A DNA stretch of 44,829 bases from Caldivirga sp. MU80. Its GTDB lineage: Archaea; Thermoproteota; Thermoprotei; Thermoproteales; Thermocladiaceae. Shown here in pieces: positions 34,555 through 42,452 of the stretch (position 1 is its first letter; every line of letters starts with the position of its first letter). Location of the stretch: contig NZ_LCTF01000021.1 in the NCBI RefSeq assembly GCF_001663375.1, positions 1 to 44,829 on the forward strand. The letters are read 5' to 3'. The position numbers and the translations under genes are program-made. The notes beneath the pieces were generated by a model. It saw only the letters and a program-made list of their open reading frames with translations, made no database searches and had not been told where the DNA came from.

Positions 34555-35310
34555 TTAAAGTGTTGATATTAAGGATGCGTAGAAGACGGCCAGTATACCG
34601 GTGAAGAATATGCCATCGAAGGTACCGGCGCCTCCAATATCTGCGATAATCGGTGCCGCCTCTATGACCTTGCTTATGTTGAGTAAATCAGCCCCTATTA
34701 GGGTACCCAGCACACCCGTTACGTAGGCTACCACCGGGGTTACGAATATGTATACATTTGAGGTTAAGGCTATTGCCATGTATGACATGAGAGCTGCCAA
34801 TATGGGTGGTACTATGGCTGGTGTCACAACCCCCACAGCCGGCACAACCCTAGAGATTCTATTAACTATGAGCGCGGTAACCAGCACTGACACCACTATT
34901 GGCACCGCTAGGCCTGGGTACCTTACGTAAAGCATGTATGTTAAAAACGCCGAGACGGCTACGGGTATTAATGCTCCCCCGGCGTTAATTGATATTGCTG
35001 TCCTCCTGGCTTGGGTCAGGAAAGTGGGTATTTTAAATGTCATGCCGAAGAGTGTTATTGATGTTACCGCCGGGGTATAGACCGTTGTGTTGACTTCGTA
35101 AATCACCACGTGAATTGAACTCATGACTAGGCTAATGATGGTTATCAGGAACCCCACTAGGGCTGAGTAGTATGAGGATAGGCCTATCAGTGATAGGGCA
35201 GTGGCTAGGTTTAGCATGTAGGCCGGCAGCACTATGATTGATAATAGCAGGTACACAATGCCCCTAGTCCTAGTGAAGGGCCAGTAAACCAGTATCCTCA
35301 CACTACTCAA
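34555..35310 (-). CDS. DUF1614 integral membrane protein
   Basis: 251 aa with about eight membrane helices. The family hallmark is the C-terminal ADIGGAGTFDGIFFTGILAV. Other conserved-looking parts are NTTVYTPAVTSITLFGMTFK and INAGGALIPVAVSAFLTY, where two Gly-rich segments lie in membrane re-entrant positions. No function has been established for the family. The internal pairing of Asp/Gly motifs in membranes could suggest an intramembrane enzyme or transporter, but I would not claim it. It lies 22 nt upstream of nagA on the same strand, so the two may be one operon. Confidence 0.85.
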   Translation of the reverse strand: MSSVRILVYWPFTRTRGIVYLLLSIIVLPAYMLNLATALSLIGLSSYYSALVGFLITIISLVMSSIHVVIYEVNTTVYTPAVTSITLFGMTFKIPTFLTQARRTAISINAGGALIPVAVSAFLTYMLYVRYPGLAVPIVVSVLVTALIVNRISRVVPAVGVVTPAIVPPILAALMSYMAIALTSNVYIFVTPVVAYVTGVLGTLIGADLLNISKVIEAAPIIADIGGAGTFDGIFFTGILAVFYASLISTL

Positions 35311-35343
35311 CTAATCAACCTGTAATGGGGATTTAAGCTTTAA

Positions 35344-36627
35344 TTAGCCGTTCAACATGCCCCGTAGGTACTCGTTAAGCTCTCTGCTGATGACCAGTGC
35401 CCTCTCGATAAGCTCCTCCCTATTATGCGACCCATACACAACCTTACCATTAACCACGAGGTACTTAACCATGCCACCGTTAGATGAGTAAACTATGTTA
35501 TTGGCTACGTTTAATTTATTCAGGGGGTTGATCCTTGGGTCCTTAACGTCAAGCACAGTTACGTCACCTAGGTAACCTGGCGCTATCAAACCACCCCTTA
35601 ACCCAACCGACCTGTAACCATTAACCGTGGCCATTAGCAAAGCCTCCTTAGCCGTAAGTGCCTTGGCGTCCCAATAGTTATTCCTCTGGAGCAGTACAGC
35701 CATCCTCATCTCCTTAAACATATCCAGCGAATCCCCAGTGCCCGGTCCATCAGTGCCGAGGGCGACGTTAGTCCCCTTAAGCAGTTCCTTAATTGGGAAG
35801 AAGCCCGCCGTGGCCAGCTTCATGTTTGATGATGGGCAATGCACCGCTGTGGCCTGGGTCCTCACTATAAGCTCCAGCTCCCAGTTAGTCACCCAGCCAA
35901 GGTGGACTAGTATTGTTGATGAGTCCAGTAACCCAAATTTGCTTAAAACCTCCACCGGGTATAGGCCATACCTACCCCTAACCGTGTAAACCTCCCGCCT
36001 GGTTTCGCTTACATGCGTATGTAGCCTTAGGTTAAGCTCCTCCTTAAGTTCACGAACCCTCATTAAGGTGTCCTCGCTGTTGGCGTAGACGCTGTGAAGG
36101 TTTAGGATGGGTTTAATGAGCTTAGAATCCCTGACCCTAGACACTAGGTTCCTTAGCTCGTTCTCTGTTAACTTAGGGTCTCTTAAATTGTCGATGAAGG
36201 TCGGCCCCTCGAAGACCCTTATACCGTACCTCTCAACCAGGTCAACAACATCGGGGTTGAAGTACATGTCTAGCACCGCGGATGTGCCATTCATGATTGA
36301 TTCTATTAACCCAAGCTCAAAGCCCTTAAGTATCACGTCACTTGTGAGCCTTTTCTCCATCCCCCATATGACGTTTAACCAATCCTCAAGTTCATGGTCA
36401 CTAACAAGCCCCCTAAACATGGTCATTGCCAGATGGGTATGTGCATTAAATAGGCCCGGTATAGCTACACCGTCACATTTAACGACCTCAGCCCCATTAA
36501 CGTCAACATCACCCACCTGCTGAATGACACCGTCATCACTGATCAGTATGCTAACCCCCTCAAGAACCTTAACGTCACCATCCTCAGTGGGCGTCACCAC
36601 GTACCTGCAATCCCTAAGTAGCAGCAT
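35344..36627 (-). CDS. Amidohydrolase of the MTA/SAH deaminase (TrzA/MtaD) family
   Basis: 427 aa. The metal site is read as FNAHTHLAMTMFRGL near residue 58, HVSETRREVYTVRGRYGLYP (metal His) near residue 205, LVHLGWV, HCPSSNMKL and ALGTDGPGTGDSLDMFKEM (catalytic Asp) near residue 295. The MFRGL and SDxxELExWL-like sequence following the first His pair is typical of 5-methylthioadenosine/S-adenosylhomocysteine deaminases (EC 3.5.4.31/28). It would turn methylthioadenosine or SAH to the inosine forms in methyl-cycle salvage. No other methionine-salvage genes are near. Specificity is inferred. Confidence 0.88.
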   Translation of the reverse strand: MLLLRDCRYVVTPTEDGDVKVLEGVSILISDDGVIQQVGDVDVNGAEVVKCDGVAIPGLFNAHTHLAMTMFRGLVSDHELEDWLNVIWGMEKRLTSDVILKGFELGLIESIMNGTSAVLDMYFNPDVVDLVERYGIRVFEGPTFIDNLRDPKLTENELRNLVSRVRDSKLIKPILNLHSVYANSEDTLMRVRELKEELNLRLHTHVSETRREVYTVRGRYGLYPVEVLSKFGLLDSSTILVHLGWVTNWELELIVRTQATAVHCPSSNMKLATAGFFPIKELLKGTNVALGTDGPGTGDSLDMFKEMRMAVLLQRNNYWDAKALTAKEALLMATVNGYRSVGLRGGLIAPGYLGDVTVLDVKDPRINPLNKLNVANNIVYSSNGGMVKYLVVNGKVVYGSHNREELIERALVISRELNEYLRGMLNG

Positions 36628-36774
36628 CTAAACCCACCTATGCGATCCCTTAACCAAGCTAAAGCTATTTCCCTCATCAACAGCAACCTTACCCTAAAGG
36701 CTAAGTTCAACTTCATTGTTACAGGGTTTATTAACCTCCCGCCTGTTAAGTTTTAAAGCTAAGAGGTGGCTGCA

Positions 36775-37371
36775 ATGAGGCATACGGTTGCTGTGGTTAG
36801 GGTTTGTAATCCGTGGGATGGATCTAAGTGTTTTGAGGCTGAGTTGATTGTTGATACATGGGGATTCATGGAGATAGTTTTATTAAAGACTAGCTTTGCA
36901 TGGGTGTTTGGTGCTTGGGGTGGTGCCCCCGAGAGGGGGTTTCCCTACGTTAGATGAGCCGGTGGGGCGATACCCCACTGTTTCCACCACCCCAAGAACG
37001 AAACCATTAACCCCGTAGAGGGAGTAACGGACGAGACCCCCACAACGAAAACCCACCCAAAAGGTGGGGAGGGGTCATACTGGGAGTACGTATACGTGGA
37101 TAAGGAGGGAGAGGTTGGAGGCTATTGGCGTGAAGCCTAGTGGGGTTAGGAGGTTTAGGACTATTGGGGGTAAGACAGTGGGGAGGGAGGTAGGTGAGGC
37201 AGTAATCGAATGCCTAGGGGAAAGGGCAACCAGTATTGTTGTTTTGCTGAAAAGGATGATGTGAAGGTAATGGGTGTTGTTGCACTTGAATCACTGGCAC
37301 TGGAAGTGGATCCAATAACCAAACAACTGAAGAAGTCAGAATCACTACTAGCATTAACAGCCATGGGTTAG
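36775..37371 (+). pseudogene. Retropepsin-like (clan AA) aspartic protease gene, split by a 223-bp repeat and frameshifted
   Basis: The 5' piece, from the ATG at 36775 with AGAGGTGGC upstream, encodes MRHTVAVVRVCNPWDGSKCF and ends FEAELIVDT at 36857. The gene resumes at 37079 as TGSTYTWIRRERLEAIGVKP, so together they give the active-site strand V-D-T-G-S. The insert lies in the Thr codon, with ATAC on both sides. Further on, GTTGTTTTGCTG near 37240 lacks one T: the frame meets a stop (LLKRMM), while the +1 frame continues coherently (AEKDDVKVMGVVALE to SLLALTAMG, stop at 37369-37371). Restored length would be about 128 aa, normal for these small archaeal proteases. It is inactive as it stands. 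Confidence 0.8.
36858..37080 (+). mobile_element. Structured mobile repeat, copy 1 (non-autonomous, no ORF)
   Basis: 223 bp inserted into the protease pseudogene and bounded by ATAC. Core: a 12-bp perfect stem CTTGGGGTGGTG (36914-36925) with CACCACCCCAAG (36985-36996). It encloses hairpin CCCCC-gaga-GGGGG (36926-36939) and hairpin GTGGGG/CCCCAC (36962-36967 and 36973-36978), with the shared single-stranded AGATGAGCCG between. The tail carries AACGAAAA, a CCACC/GGTGG hairpin (37053-37067) and GAGGGGTCAT. A TATA-like TTTTATTAAAG near 36876-36886 could start an RNA just before the closing stem. It resembles PATE/IS605-derived non-autonomous elements in being a short palindromic insertion. Confidence 0.7.
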
Positions 37372-37496
37372 TAGTTGGCGGCTGCGCATCTCAGGGTGGT
37401 TAAGTTTGAAATGTATGGTGAATTATCACGTAGGCGTGGGCCATGCTTAGTGAAATACTGAGATAACTTGCTAATTAGGTAATCCATGCCCCATCA

Positions 37497-38930
37497 CTAA
37501 AGGTCCATGGTTATGTTGTTGTTAACGACGCGGGCTACTTCGTCGATCCAATGCATGAGGACTTCTATGGATGAGTATGAGTTAACCTTAACACTGCCCT
37601 TAGCCATCCTAAGCACTAGCTCCCTAATGTGTGGGTTACTTAGTATGTCATGTAGGCTCGTTGCGAAGATTTTCCTATCCTCATTGAAATAGCCGTCTGG
37701 TTCATTAACTGGGTTTCCATTCCTCTCCACAATCACCATGCCCGGTTCATCACCAGTATACCTTACCCTACCCCTACGTATCTCGTAGCCGGTAACCAAC
37801 TTATCATTCATGATGGCTCTACTATGTGCAACAATCTTATCACTATGGTACGTCACCTGAGCCTTCACGAGCCCCAGCCCTTTAATGTGACCTGGGTTGC
37901 CGAACTCGATACCAGTTGGGTCACTCATAATCTCCGTTATGAGTTGGAAGCCCCCGCATATGGCTAGTATCGGCGTTGAACCTGCCATCCTCCTCACCTT
38001 CTCATCTAAGCCACTCCTCCTGAGCCACTCCATGGCCAGTGCAGTGTTCTTGGCGCCAGGTAGGATCAGTAGGTCTGGTTCCCCGAGGGAGTCCGGCCAC
38101 TTAACAAACCTAACGTGGACATCCTCCATGGTTAAAACGCTGAACTCATGGAAGTTCGATATACCTGGGTAGGAGATTACTGCCACGTCCACTGATCCAT
38201 TACCGAAGTCCACCATGGCCTCGGAGTCCTCTGGCCATAGGTAGCGTGCCTCGTTAACCTCAGGTATGATCCCGTAAACCCTCCTACCGGTCTTCTCCTC
38301 AAGCCACTTTACTGCGTCGTCAAGTATCCTTGGATCACCCCTAAACCTGTTTATTATGAAGCCCTTAATCAAATCCCTCCACCTACTTGGTATAGCGTTG
38401 TATAGGCCTAAGGCACTTGTGAAGGCTCCACCCCTACTTATATCCAGTACAATGTAGACATCCGCGTTAAGGTAGTCGGCGGGCCTAAAGTTAGCTACGT
38501 CGCTTGTTATGTTTGGTTCGTAGGCGCTCCCAGCTCCCTCGCCGATTATTAACCCGAGGGATCTTAGTTTAAGCAACGAGTCCCTAACAATCCTCCACTT
38601 ATCTATGGGGTTCCTACTATACTCACGGTACTCCATCAGCCCTATGGGCTTGCCTAGCACGATTACTTCGCTCGCTGCTTCATTAACTGGCTTTAGCAGT
38701 ATTGGATTCATCTCCACAATTGGCTTAACACCTGCGGCGTAGGCCTGCATCGCCTGGGCTAGGGCTACCTCACCTCCGTTGAAGGCTGGGTAACTATTTA
38801 GACTCATGTTCTGGGCCTTGAAGGGTACGGCTACCCTATTTTTCCTATTTACTAGCCTAAGTAGGGCCGTGACTAATATGGTCTTCCCACTGTTGGACTG
38901 GGTGGCCAGCACATATATACTACGCTTCAC
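37497..38930 (-). CDS. cobQ: Cobyric acid synthase
   Basis: 477 aa. The N-terminal deacylase-like ATPase domain has LATQSNSGKTILVTALLRL, PFKAQNMSLNSY and VNEAASEVIVLGKP. The C-terminal glutamine amidotransferase domain has the nucleophile Cys in TPILAICGGFQLITEI near residue 326 and a terminal His in FATSLHDILSNP. It amidates four carboxylates of cobyrinic acid diamide in the adenosylcobalamin pathway, acting in the cytoplasm. No other cobalamin gene is adjacent. It diverges from the DUF89 gene through a 51-bp region that holds the latter's TATA box. Confidence 0.93.
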   Translation of the reverse strand: MKRSIYVLATQSNSGKTILVTALLRLVNRKNRVAVPFKAQNMSLNSYPAFNGGEVALAQAMQAYAAGVKPIVEMNPILLKPVNEAASEVIVLGKPIGLMEYREYSRNPIDKWRIVRDSLLKLRSLGLIIGEGAGSAYEPNITSDVANFRPADYLNADVYIVLDISRGGAFTSALGLYNAIPSRWRDLIKGFIINRFRGDPRILDDAVKWLEEKTGRRVYGIIPEVNEARYLWPEDSEAMVDFGNGSVDVAVISYPGISNFHEFSVLTMEDVHVRFVKWPDSLGEPDLLILPGAKNTALAMEWLRRSGLDEKVRRMAGSTPILAICGGFQLITEIMSDPTGIEFGNPGHIKGLGLVKAQVTYHSDKIVAHSRAIMNDKLVTGYEIRRGRVRYTGDEPGMVIVERNGNPVNEPDGYFNEDRKIFATSLHDILSNPHIRELVLRMAKGSVKVNSYSSIEVLMHWIDEVARVVNNNITMDL

Positions 38931-38951
38931 TAGCCATGAGGGTGGCGGTAA

Positions 38952-38962
38952 GCTTTATTTGG
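38952..38962 (+). promoter_or_regulatory. TATA-like box of the DUF89 gene
   Basis: GCTTTATTTGG is centred 25 nt before the GTG at 38982, which supports a leaderless GTG start. Confidence 0.45.
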
Positions 38963-38981
38963 GTTACCCATTAACCCCCGC

Positions 38982-39830
38982 GTGCGGTATATAGACTACG
39001 CGGAGTGCACCCTATGCGCCTTAACGTCAAGGCTTAGTGAGCTTAAGAAGTTTAATAGGGATAGTGAGGAATCGGTCAGGAGGATCCTTGTTAGGGTAAC
39101 CAGTGACCTACCTAAGGGTAGGTCCATCATGTTCGTTAACTCCTTTGAGGAGCTTGCAAGCATAGTGGGTTCCGAGGACCCATACTCCGACGAGAAGGCT
39201 CGTTATGAGGGGATTGCTAGAGGCATGCTGGTTCCGAGACTCATCGGCATGAGTGAGGTTGAGTTGGTTAAGGTTGCGGCTGCCGCGAACTCCGTTGACG
39301 TGGCTATGTTTAACTACGTCTTTAACGAGGAGATGCTGATACACGGCATTAATGAGGAGCCCGTGTGGCTGGGTATTGATGAACCCAGGTTAGCTGATGT
39401 AATTAATAGTGCTAGTAACGTGACCTACATAGTTGATAACGCCGGCGAGTTCGCCATAGACAGCTTGCTAATAGGTAAGCTAGCCACGCACTCAAGGGTT
39501 ACCGTGGTGGCTAGGCTTAAGCCCTATGAGACAGATGTGACATATGGTTACGTTAGGGATGTGCTTAAGGTTAATGGGGTTAACGTAGTCACTACAGGCA
39601 ACCGTTACCCAGCCTTCCTAAGCAATGAGGTTTACGACAAGTACATTAACGGCTCAGACCTAGTAATATCCAAGGGTGTGGGTAACTTCGAGGCTTACCT
39701 CGAAACAGGCAGAAGACACCCCAACGCCCTATTCCTATTTAGGGTTAAGTGTAACCCACTTAGGAGGATGCTTAACGTGGAGTTTAATAAACCTGTGATA
39801 CTGCATTCAAGCTACTTAAACCAGTTGTAG
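38982..39830 (+). CDS. DUF89/ARMT1-like metal-dependent phosphatase
   Basis: 282 aa. N-terminal CTLCALTSRL carries a pair of cysteines, a feature of the archaeal subgroup. The active site is YIVDNAGEFAIDSLLIGKL near residue 148 (metal-binding Asp-Asn and Asp), with VVARLKPYETDVTYGYVRDV following. VISKGVGNFEAYLE near residue 226 is the second conserved block. DUF89 proteins act as damage-control phosphatases on side-product sugar phosphates such as fructose-1-phosphate or pantetheine phosphates. Start GTG at 38982, supported by its TATA-like box. It is followed by a 110-bp gap, then repeat copy 2. Confidence 0.86.
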   Translation: MRYIDYAECTLCALTSRLSELKKFNRDSEESVRRILVRVTSDLPKGRSIMFVNSFEELASIVGSEDPYSDEKARYEGIARGMLVPRLIGMSEVELVKVAAAANSVDVAMFNYVFNEEMLIHGINEEPVWLGIDEPRLADVINSASNVTYIVDNAGEFAIDSLLIGKLATHSRVTVVARLKPYETDVTYGYVRDVLKVNGVNVVTTGNRYPAFLSNEVYDKYINGSDLVISKGVGNFEAYLETGRRHPNALFLFRVKCNPLRRMLNVEFNKPVILHSSYLNQL

Positions 39831-39893
39831 GTCGCTTGGTTTTTAATTTGCCGTGTGGGTAACCACCATGGAAAATGCCGCATAACCACAACC

Positions 39894-39911
39894 CTTGACA
39901 TAATGGTCAAG
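39894..39911 (+). terminator. Candidate hairpin downstream of the DUF89 gene
   Basis: CTTGAC-ATAATG-GTCAAG is a perfect 6-bp inverted repeat 64 nt after the stop, followed by TCTTGCTCTTT. It may help end transcription or be chance. Confidence 0.3.
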
Positions 39912-39939
39912 TCTTGCTCTTTAGGGTGGGGTTGCGCTA

Positions 39940-40155
39940 CTACGTGGAGATTATAGCGGTGGGTTTGTGAAACTTAGTTTTTGCATGGGTGTTTGGTGCT
40001 TGGGTTGGTGCCTCCGGGAAGGGGGTTTGCTTCCCTCCGTCAGATGAGCCGATGGGGCAACACCCCACCATTCACCACCAACCCAAGAACAAAACCAACA
40101 ACACACAAAACCCCAACAACGAAAAACCCACCCAAAAGAGCGGGAAGGGGGTCAT
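39940..40155 (+). mobile_element. Structured mobile repeat, copy 2
   Basis: About 215 bp between the convergent DUF89 and lipoamide dehydrogenase genes. Its closing stem is CTTGGGTTGGTG (39999-40010) with CACCAACCCAAG (40076-40087), again 12 bp perfect. Compared with copy 1 one G-C pair has become T-A, a compensatory change. Inside are CCTCC/GGGGG (40011-40015 and 40021-40025) and TGGGG/CCCCA (40053-40057 and 40063-40067). The tail ACGAAAAACCCACCCAAAAG and GGGGGTCAT at the end match copy 1. Between them is a divergent A/C-rich spacer. The left boundary is estimated by alignment to the TGGAGAT shared with copy 1. Short open frames across it are not coding. Confidence 0.65.
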
Positions 40156-40173
40156 TGGTGATGACTCTTTTTA

Positions 40174-41631
40174 TTAAACGCTGTATCTAATTGCAGCCCT
40201 ATCTATTGATTCAAATATCGTCGGGTGTGCGTGGGCTAGTAGCGCCAGGTCCTTGACCCTAGCGTTGACGGCTATGGCTAGGGCCACCTCGTTTATTATC
40301 ATTGACGCCGCCTCGCCGTAAATAACCCCACCTATGATTCTCTGCGTACCCTTTTCAATAATTAGCTTAACCCAGCCATCCCTAACCCCGATTATTTGGG
40401 CGTATGAATCATCCTCCAGTGGATATTGCACAACCTCGTAGCCTATGCCCTTAGCCTTAGCTGCATCCTCACTTAACCCAACCATGGCGGCCTCGGGCTC
40501 GGTGAATATGGTCATGGGTACCGCGTTGAAGTTAACCTCAAAGATGGGCCTACCCATCATTATGTTCCAGGAGGCTACAACGGACTCCTTCACAGCCGCG
40601 TGGTAAAGCATATACCTACCTATTACATCGCCAGCGGCATAAACGTTGGGTACCTTTGTAGCCATGGCGTCATTAACGTCAACGTGGTTCTTATCTACAA
40701 TGCCCAATTGGTTAAGGCCCTCAACATTAGCCCTTCTACCCACTGCCATTATGACCTCCGAGCCGGCCACGTAGCCTTTACTCCCGTCCGGTTTAGCATA
40801 CTCGACTATCTTCTGCCCACCCTCTTCCCTAATCCCGGTTACCCTAGAGTTCGTCAATATGGTAACTTCCCTATTCCTAAGCTTATCCTCAATCATGGAG
40901 ACTATTGATGAATCCCACCCACTCAGTATCCTAGGCAACATCTCAACTATGGTAACCTTAACCCCCAGCCCACTAAGCACGGAGGCCACCTCAACGCCTA
41001 TGTAGCCTCCACCTATGATGACCACGTCACTGGGTATCTTCCTATACTTTGTCTTATAGCCAAACAGCTCTTGGCTGCCTATGGCAAGTTCAGAGCCTGG
41101 TACAGGGATTTTAATTGGCAGTGAGCCTGTTGCTACAATTAGGTACTTCCCCTCAACTTCCCTGCGCCATGATCCATCATCCGCCTCAACCACCACCCTA
41201 TGGTTATCCACCACCCTTGCGATACCCTTAACAAAGTCCACATTACCATGCTCCTTAATCTCCCTTATGTGTTGAAGATACCTAATATATTGGACATTAT
41301 CCTTATGGTCAATTAGATTTTCCCAGAGCAACCTAACCTTATCAACGTCATTATTACCCACGGACTTTAATATACCCCTCAACTTCTCAAGTAGGTAAAG
41401 AGCTATTGATACTGACTTTGATGGTATGCAGCCTTCATATAGGCAATTACCACCTAAATTACCCTTATCGTCTATTAACAGAACACTGTAGTTACCTTTA
41501 CTTAACTCAAAGGCGCCGTGATAACCCCCACCCCCACCACCAATTACAATGACATCGTACTTGTCCATCCTTGGTGGATCCTCAAATGATGCATCTGTCG
41601 GTGGGTAAACGTCGTATTTGCCAATCGACAT
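40174..41631 (-). CDS. lpdA: Dihydrolipoamide dehydrogenase (E3-like flavoprotein disulfide reductase)
   Basis: About 485 aa from the ATG at 41631; a frame start at 41652 is less consistent with the TATA-like box (41655-41666). The FAD motif is VIVIGGGGGGYHGAFEL, and the redox disulfide is GNCLYEGCIPSKS (CxxxxC). The NAD motif is VVIIGGGYIGVEVASVL near residue 190, FAD motif 2 is VYAAGDVIG, and the catalytic His-Glu is in HAHPTIFESIDRAA. It reoxidises dihydrolipoamide of 2-oxoacid dehydrogenase or glycine cleavage complexes. The other complex genes are absent here, so the partner is unknown; related NAD(P)-linked disulfide reductases are also possible. Confidence 0.88.
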   Translation of the reverse strand: MSIGKYDVYPPTDASFEDPPRMDKYDVIVIGGGGGGYHGAFELSKGNYSVLLIDDKGNLGGNCLYEGCIPSKSVSIALYLLEKLRGILKSVGNNDVDKVRLLWENLIDHKDNVQYIRYLQHIREIKEHGNVDFVKGIARVVDNHRVVVEADDGSWRREVEGKYLIVATGSLPIKIPVPGSELAIGSQELFGYKTKYRKIPSDVVIIGGGYIGVEVASVLSGLGVKVTIVEMLPRILSGWDSSIVSMIEDKLRNREVTILTNSRVTGIREEGGQKIVEYAKPDGSKGYVAGSEVIMAVGRRANVEGLNQLGIVDKNHVDVNDAMATKVPNVYAAGDVIGRYMLYHAAVKESVVASWNIMMGRPIFEVNFNAVPMTIFTEPEAAMVGLSEDAAKAKGIGYEVVQYPLEDDSYAQIIGVRDGWVKLIIEKGTQRIIGGVIYGEAASMIINEVALAIAVNARVKDLALLAHAHPTIFESIDRAAIRYSV

Positions 41632-41652
41632 ATGGAAACCCACATTTCGCAT

Positions 41653-42004
41653 TAAATTATAAAGCCTGGTGAGTCAAAAAATTGATGCCTAAATTCATGA
41701 ATTTTCTCATCTTTGACTTTAAGCAATGATTAGACGTTCATTGCGAAGACGCTTTTTAAACCCATTGAACTCGGGTTTGCCCAATAATGCATGCAGACAG
41801 TTGCTACTTCTTTATACCCTGTGGAATTAGGGGTTTACTTGGCGTGAATTCGTTTTTAGGCTAGGCATTAATGTTCATGATCTAGCATTTAAATTCAGGT
41901 GCTTAAGGTTAAGGGATGATGCTAAATGGTTAGTGTTATTTATAAGTGTAAGTGTGAAAGGTTTTTAAACACGTGACACTGATGGTAATTGATAGGTGAG
42001 TGTC
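41653..42004. other. 352-bp divergent intergenic region with possible decayed ORF
   Basis: Divergent promoters serve lpdA (minus, 41655-41666) and DUF59 (GTTTTTAAAC, 41961-41970). In the middle, GCAATGA/TCATTGC (41723-41729 and 41738-41744) is an inverted repeat, and GCTTTTTAAACCC (41750-41762) is a further good TATA. It is followed near 41791 by an 18-codon ATG frame that closes at TGA, after which another frame reads protein-like (FRLGINVHDLAFKFR) up to about 41972. This could be a broken small gene; I do not annotate it as one. Confidence 0.35.
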
Positions 42005-42430
42005 ATGAGTAGTAATGAGGTTAATGAGGAGGTTAACTTCACGTCTAATTTACCACCAGATAAGGTTAAGAGGGTGGTTGAGGCGCTTAGGGATGTTTAT
42101 GACCCTGAAATACCGATTAACGTGTATGACCTAGGCTTAATATATGATATTAGGCTTGAGGATAAAAAGCTTAAGGTTAAAATGACCCTAACGGCAGTGG
42201 GTTGCCCACTTTCACAGGACCTAGGCTACAGGGTTGGTGAGGCATTGCAGGCGGCTTTACCTGAAGCATCAGACATAGACATAGATGTAGTCTTCGATCC
42301 ACCATGGACACCGTTAAGGATGACTAACCTAGGCAGGGAGATGTTTAAGGCAATATACGGCTACGACATAGTGGAGCAGTGGCAGGCCCAACAGGCTCAG
42401 GCCCAGGAGACCCAAACTGGGCAGCAATAG
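42005..42430 (+). CDS. DUF59/MIP18-family Fe-S assembly factor
   Basis: 141 aa from the ATG at 42005, with GGTGAG 4 nt upstream. The family core is VVEALRDVYDPEIPINVYDL, then GLIYDIRLED, then MTLTAVGCPLSQDLG with the single conserved Cys, and VFDPPWTPLRMTNLGRE. DUF59/SufT-like proteins assist Fe-S cluster insertion or Fe-S scaffold traffic. The N-terminal 20 residues and the C-terminal QWQAQQAQAQETQTGQQ tail are low-complexity extensions. The gene has a TATA-like box 35-44 nt upstream, so it is one of the few leadered first genes. It stands alone, convergent with the phosphodiesterase. Confidence 0.9.
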   Translation: MSSNEVNEEVNFTSNLPPDKVKRVVEALRDVYDPEIPINVYDLGLIYDIRLEDKKLKVKMTLTAVGCPLSQDLGYRVGEALQAALPEASDIDIDVVFDPPWTPLRMTNLGREMFKAIYGYDIVEQWQAQQAQAQETQTGQQ

Positions 42431-42452
42431 CAACCCCTTGACTTCACGGTCT

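Noticed and set aside
36766-36957. 63-codon frame starting in the protease pseudogene and running into repeat copy 1
   Set aside because: Only the first 28 codons from 36775 are gene; the rest is insert sequence.
36858-40155. Repeats as a CRISPR array
   Set aside because: Only two long copies, 3 kb apart, with unrelated genes between; no regularly spaced short repeats anywhere in the window.
40159-40165. TGATGA as a box C of a C/D guide RNA after repeat copy 2
   Set aside because: No box D (CTGA) at a suitable distance and the stretch leads straight into the lpdA 3' end.
39981-40190. Two overlapping 60-70-codon frames across repeat copy 2
   Set aside because: They read through the hairpins of the structured repeat; composition follows the repeat, not a protein.
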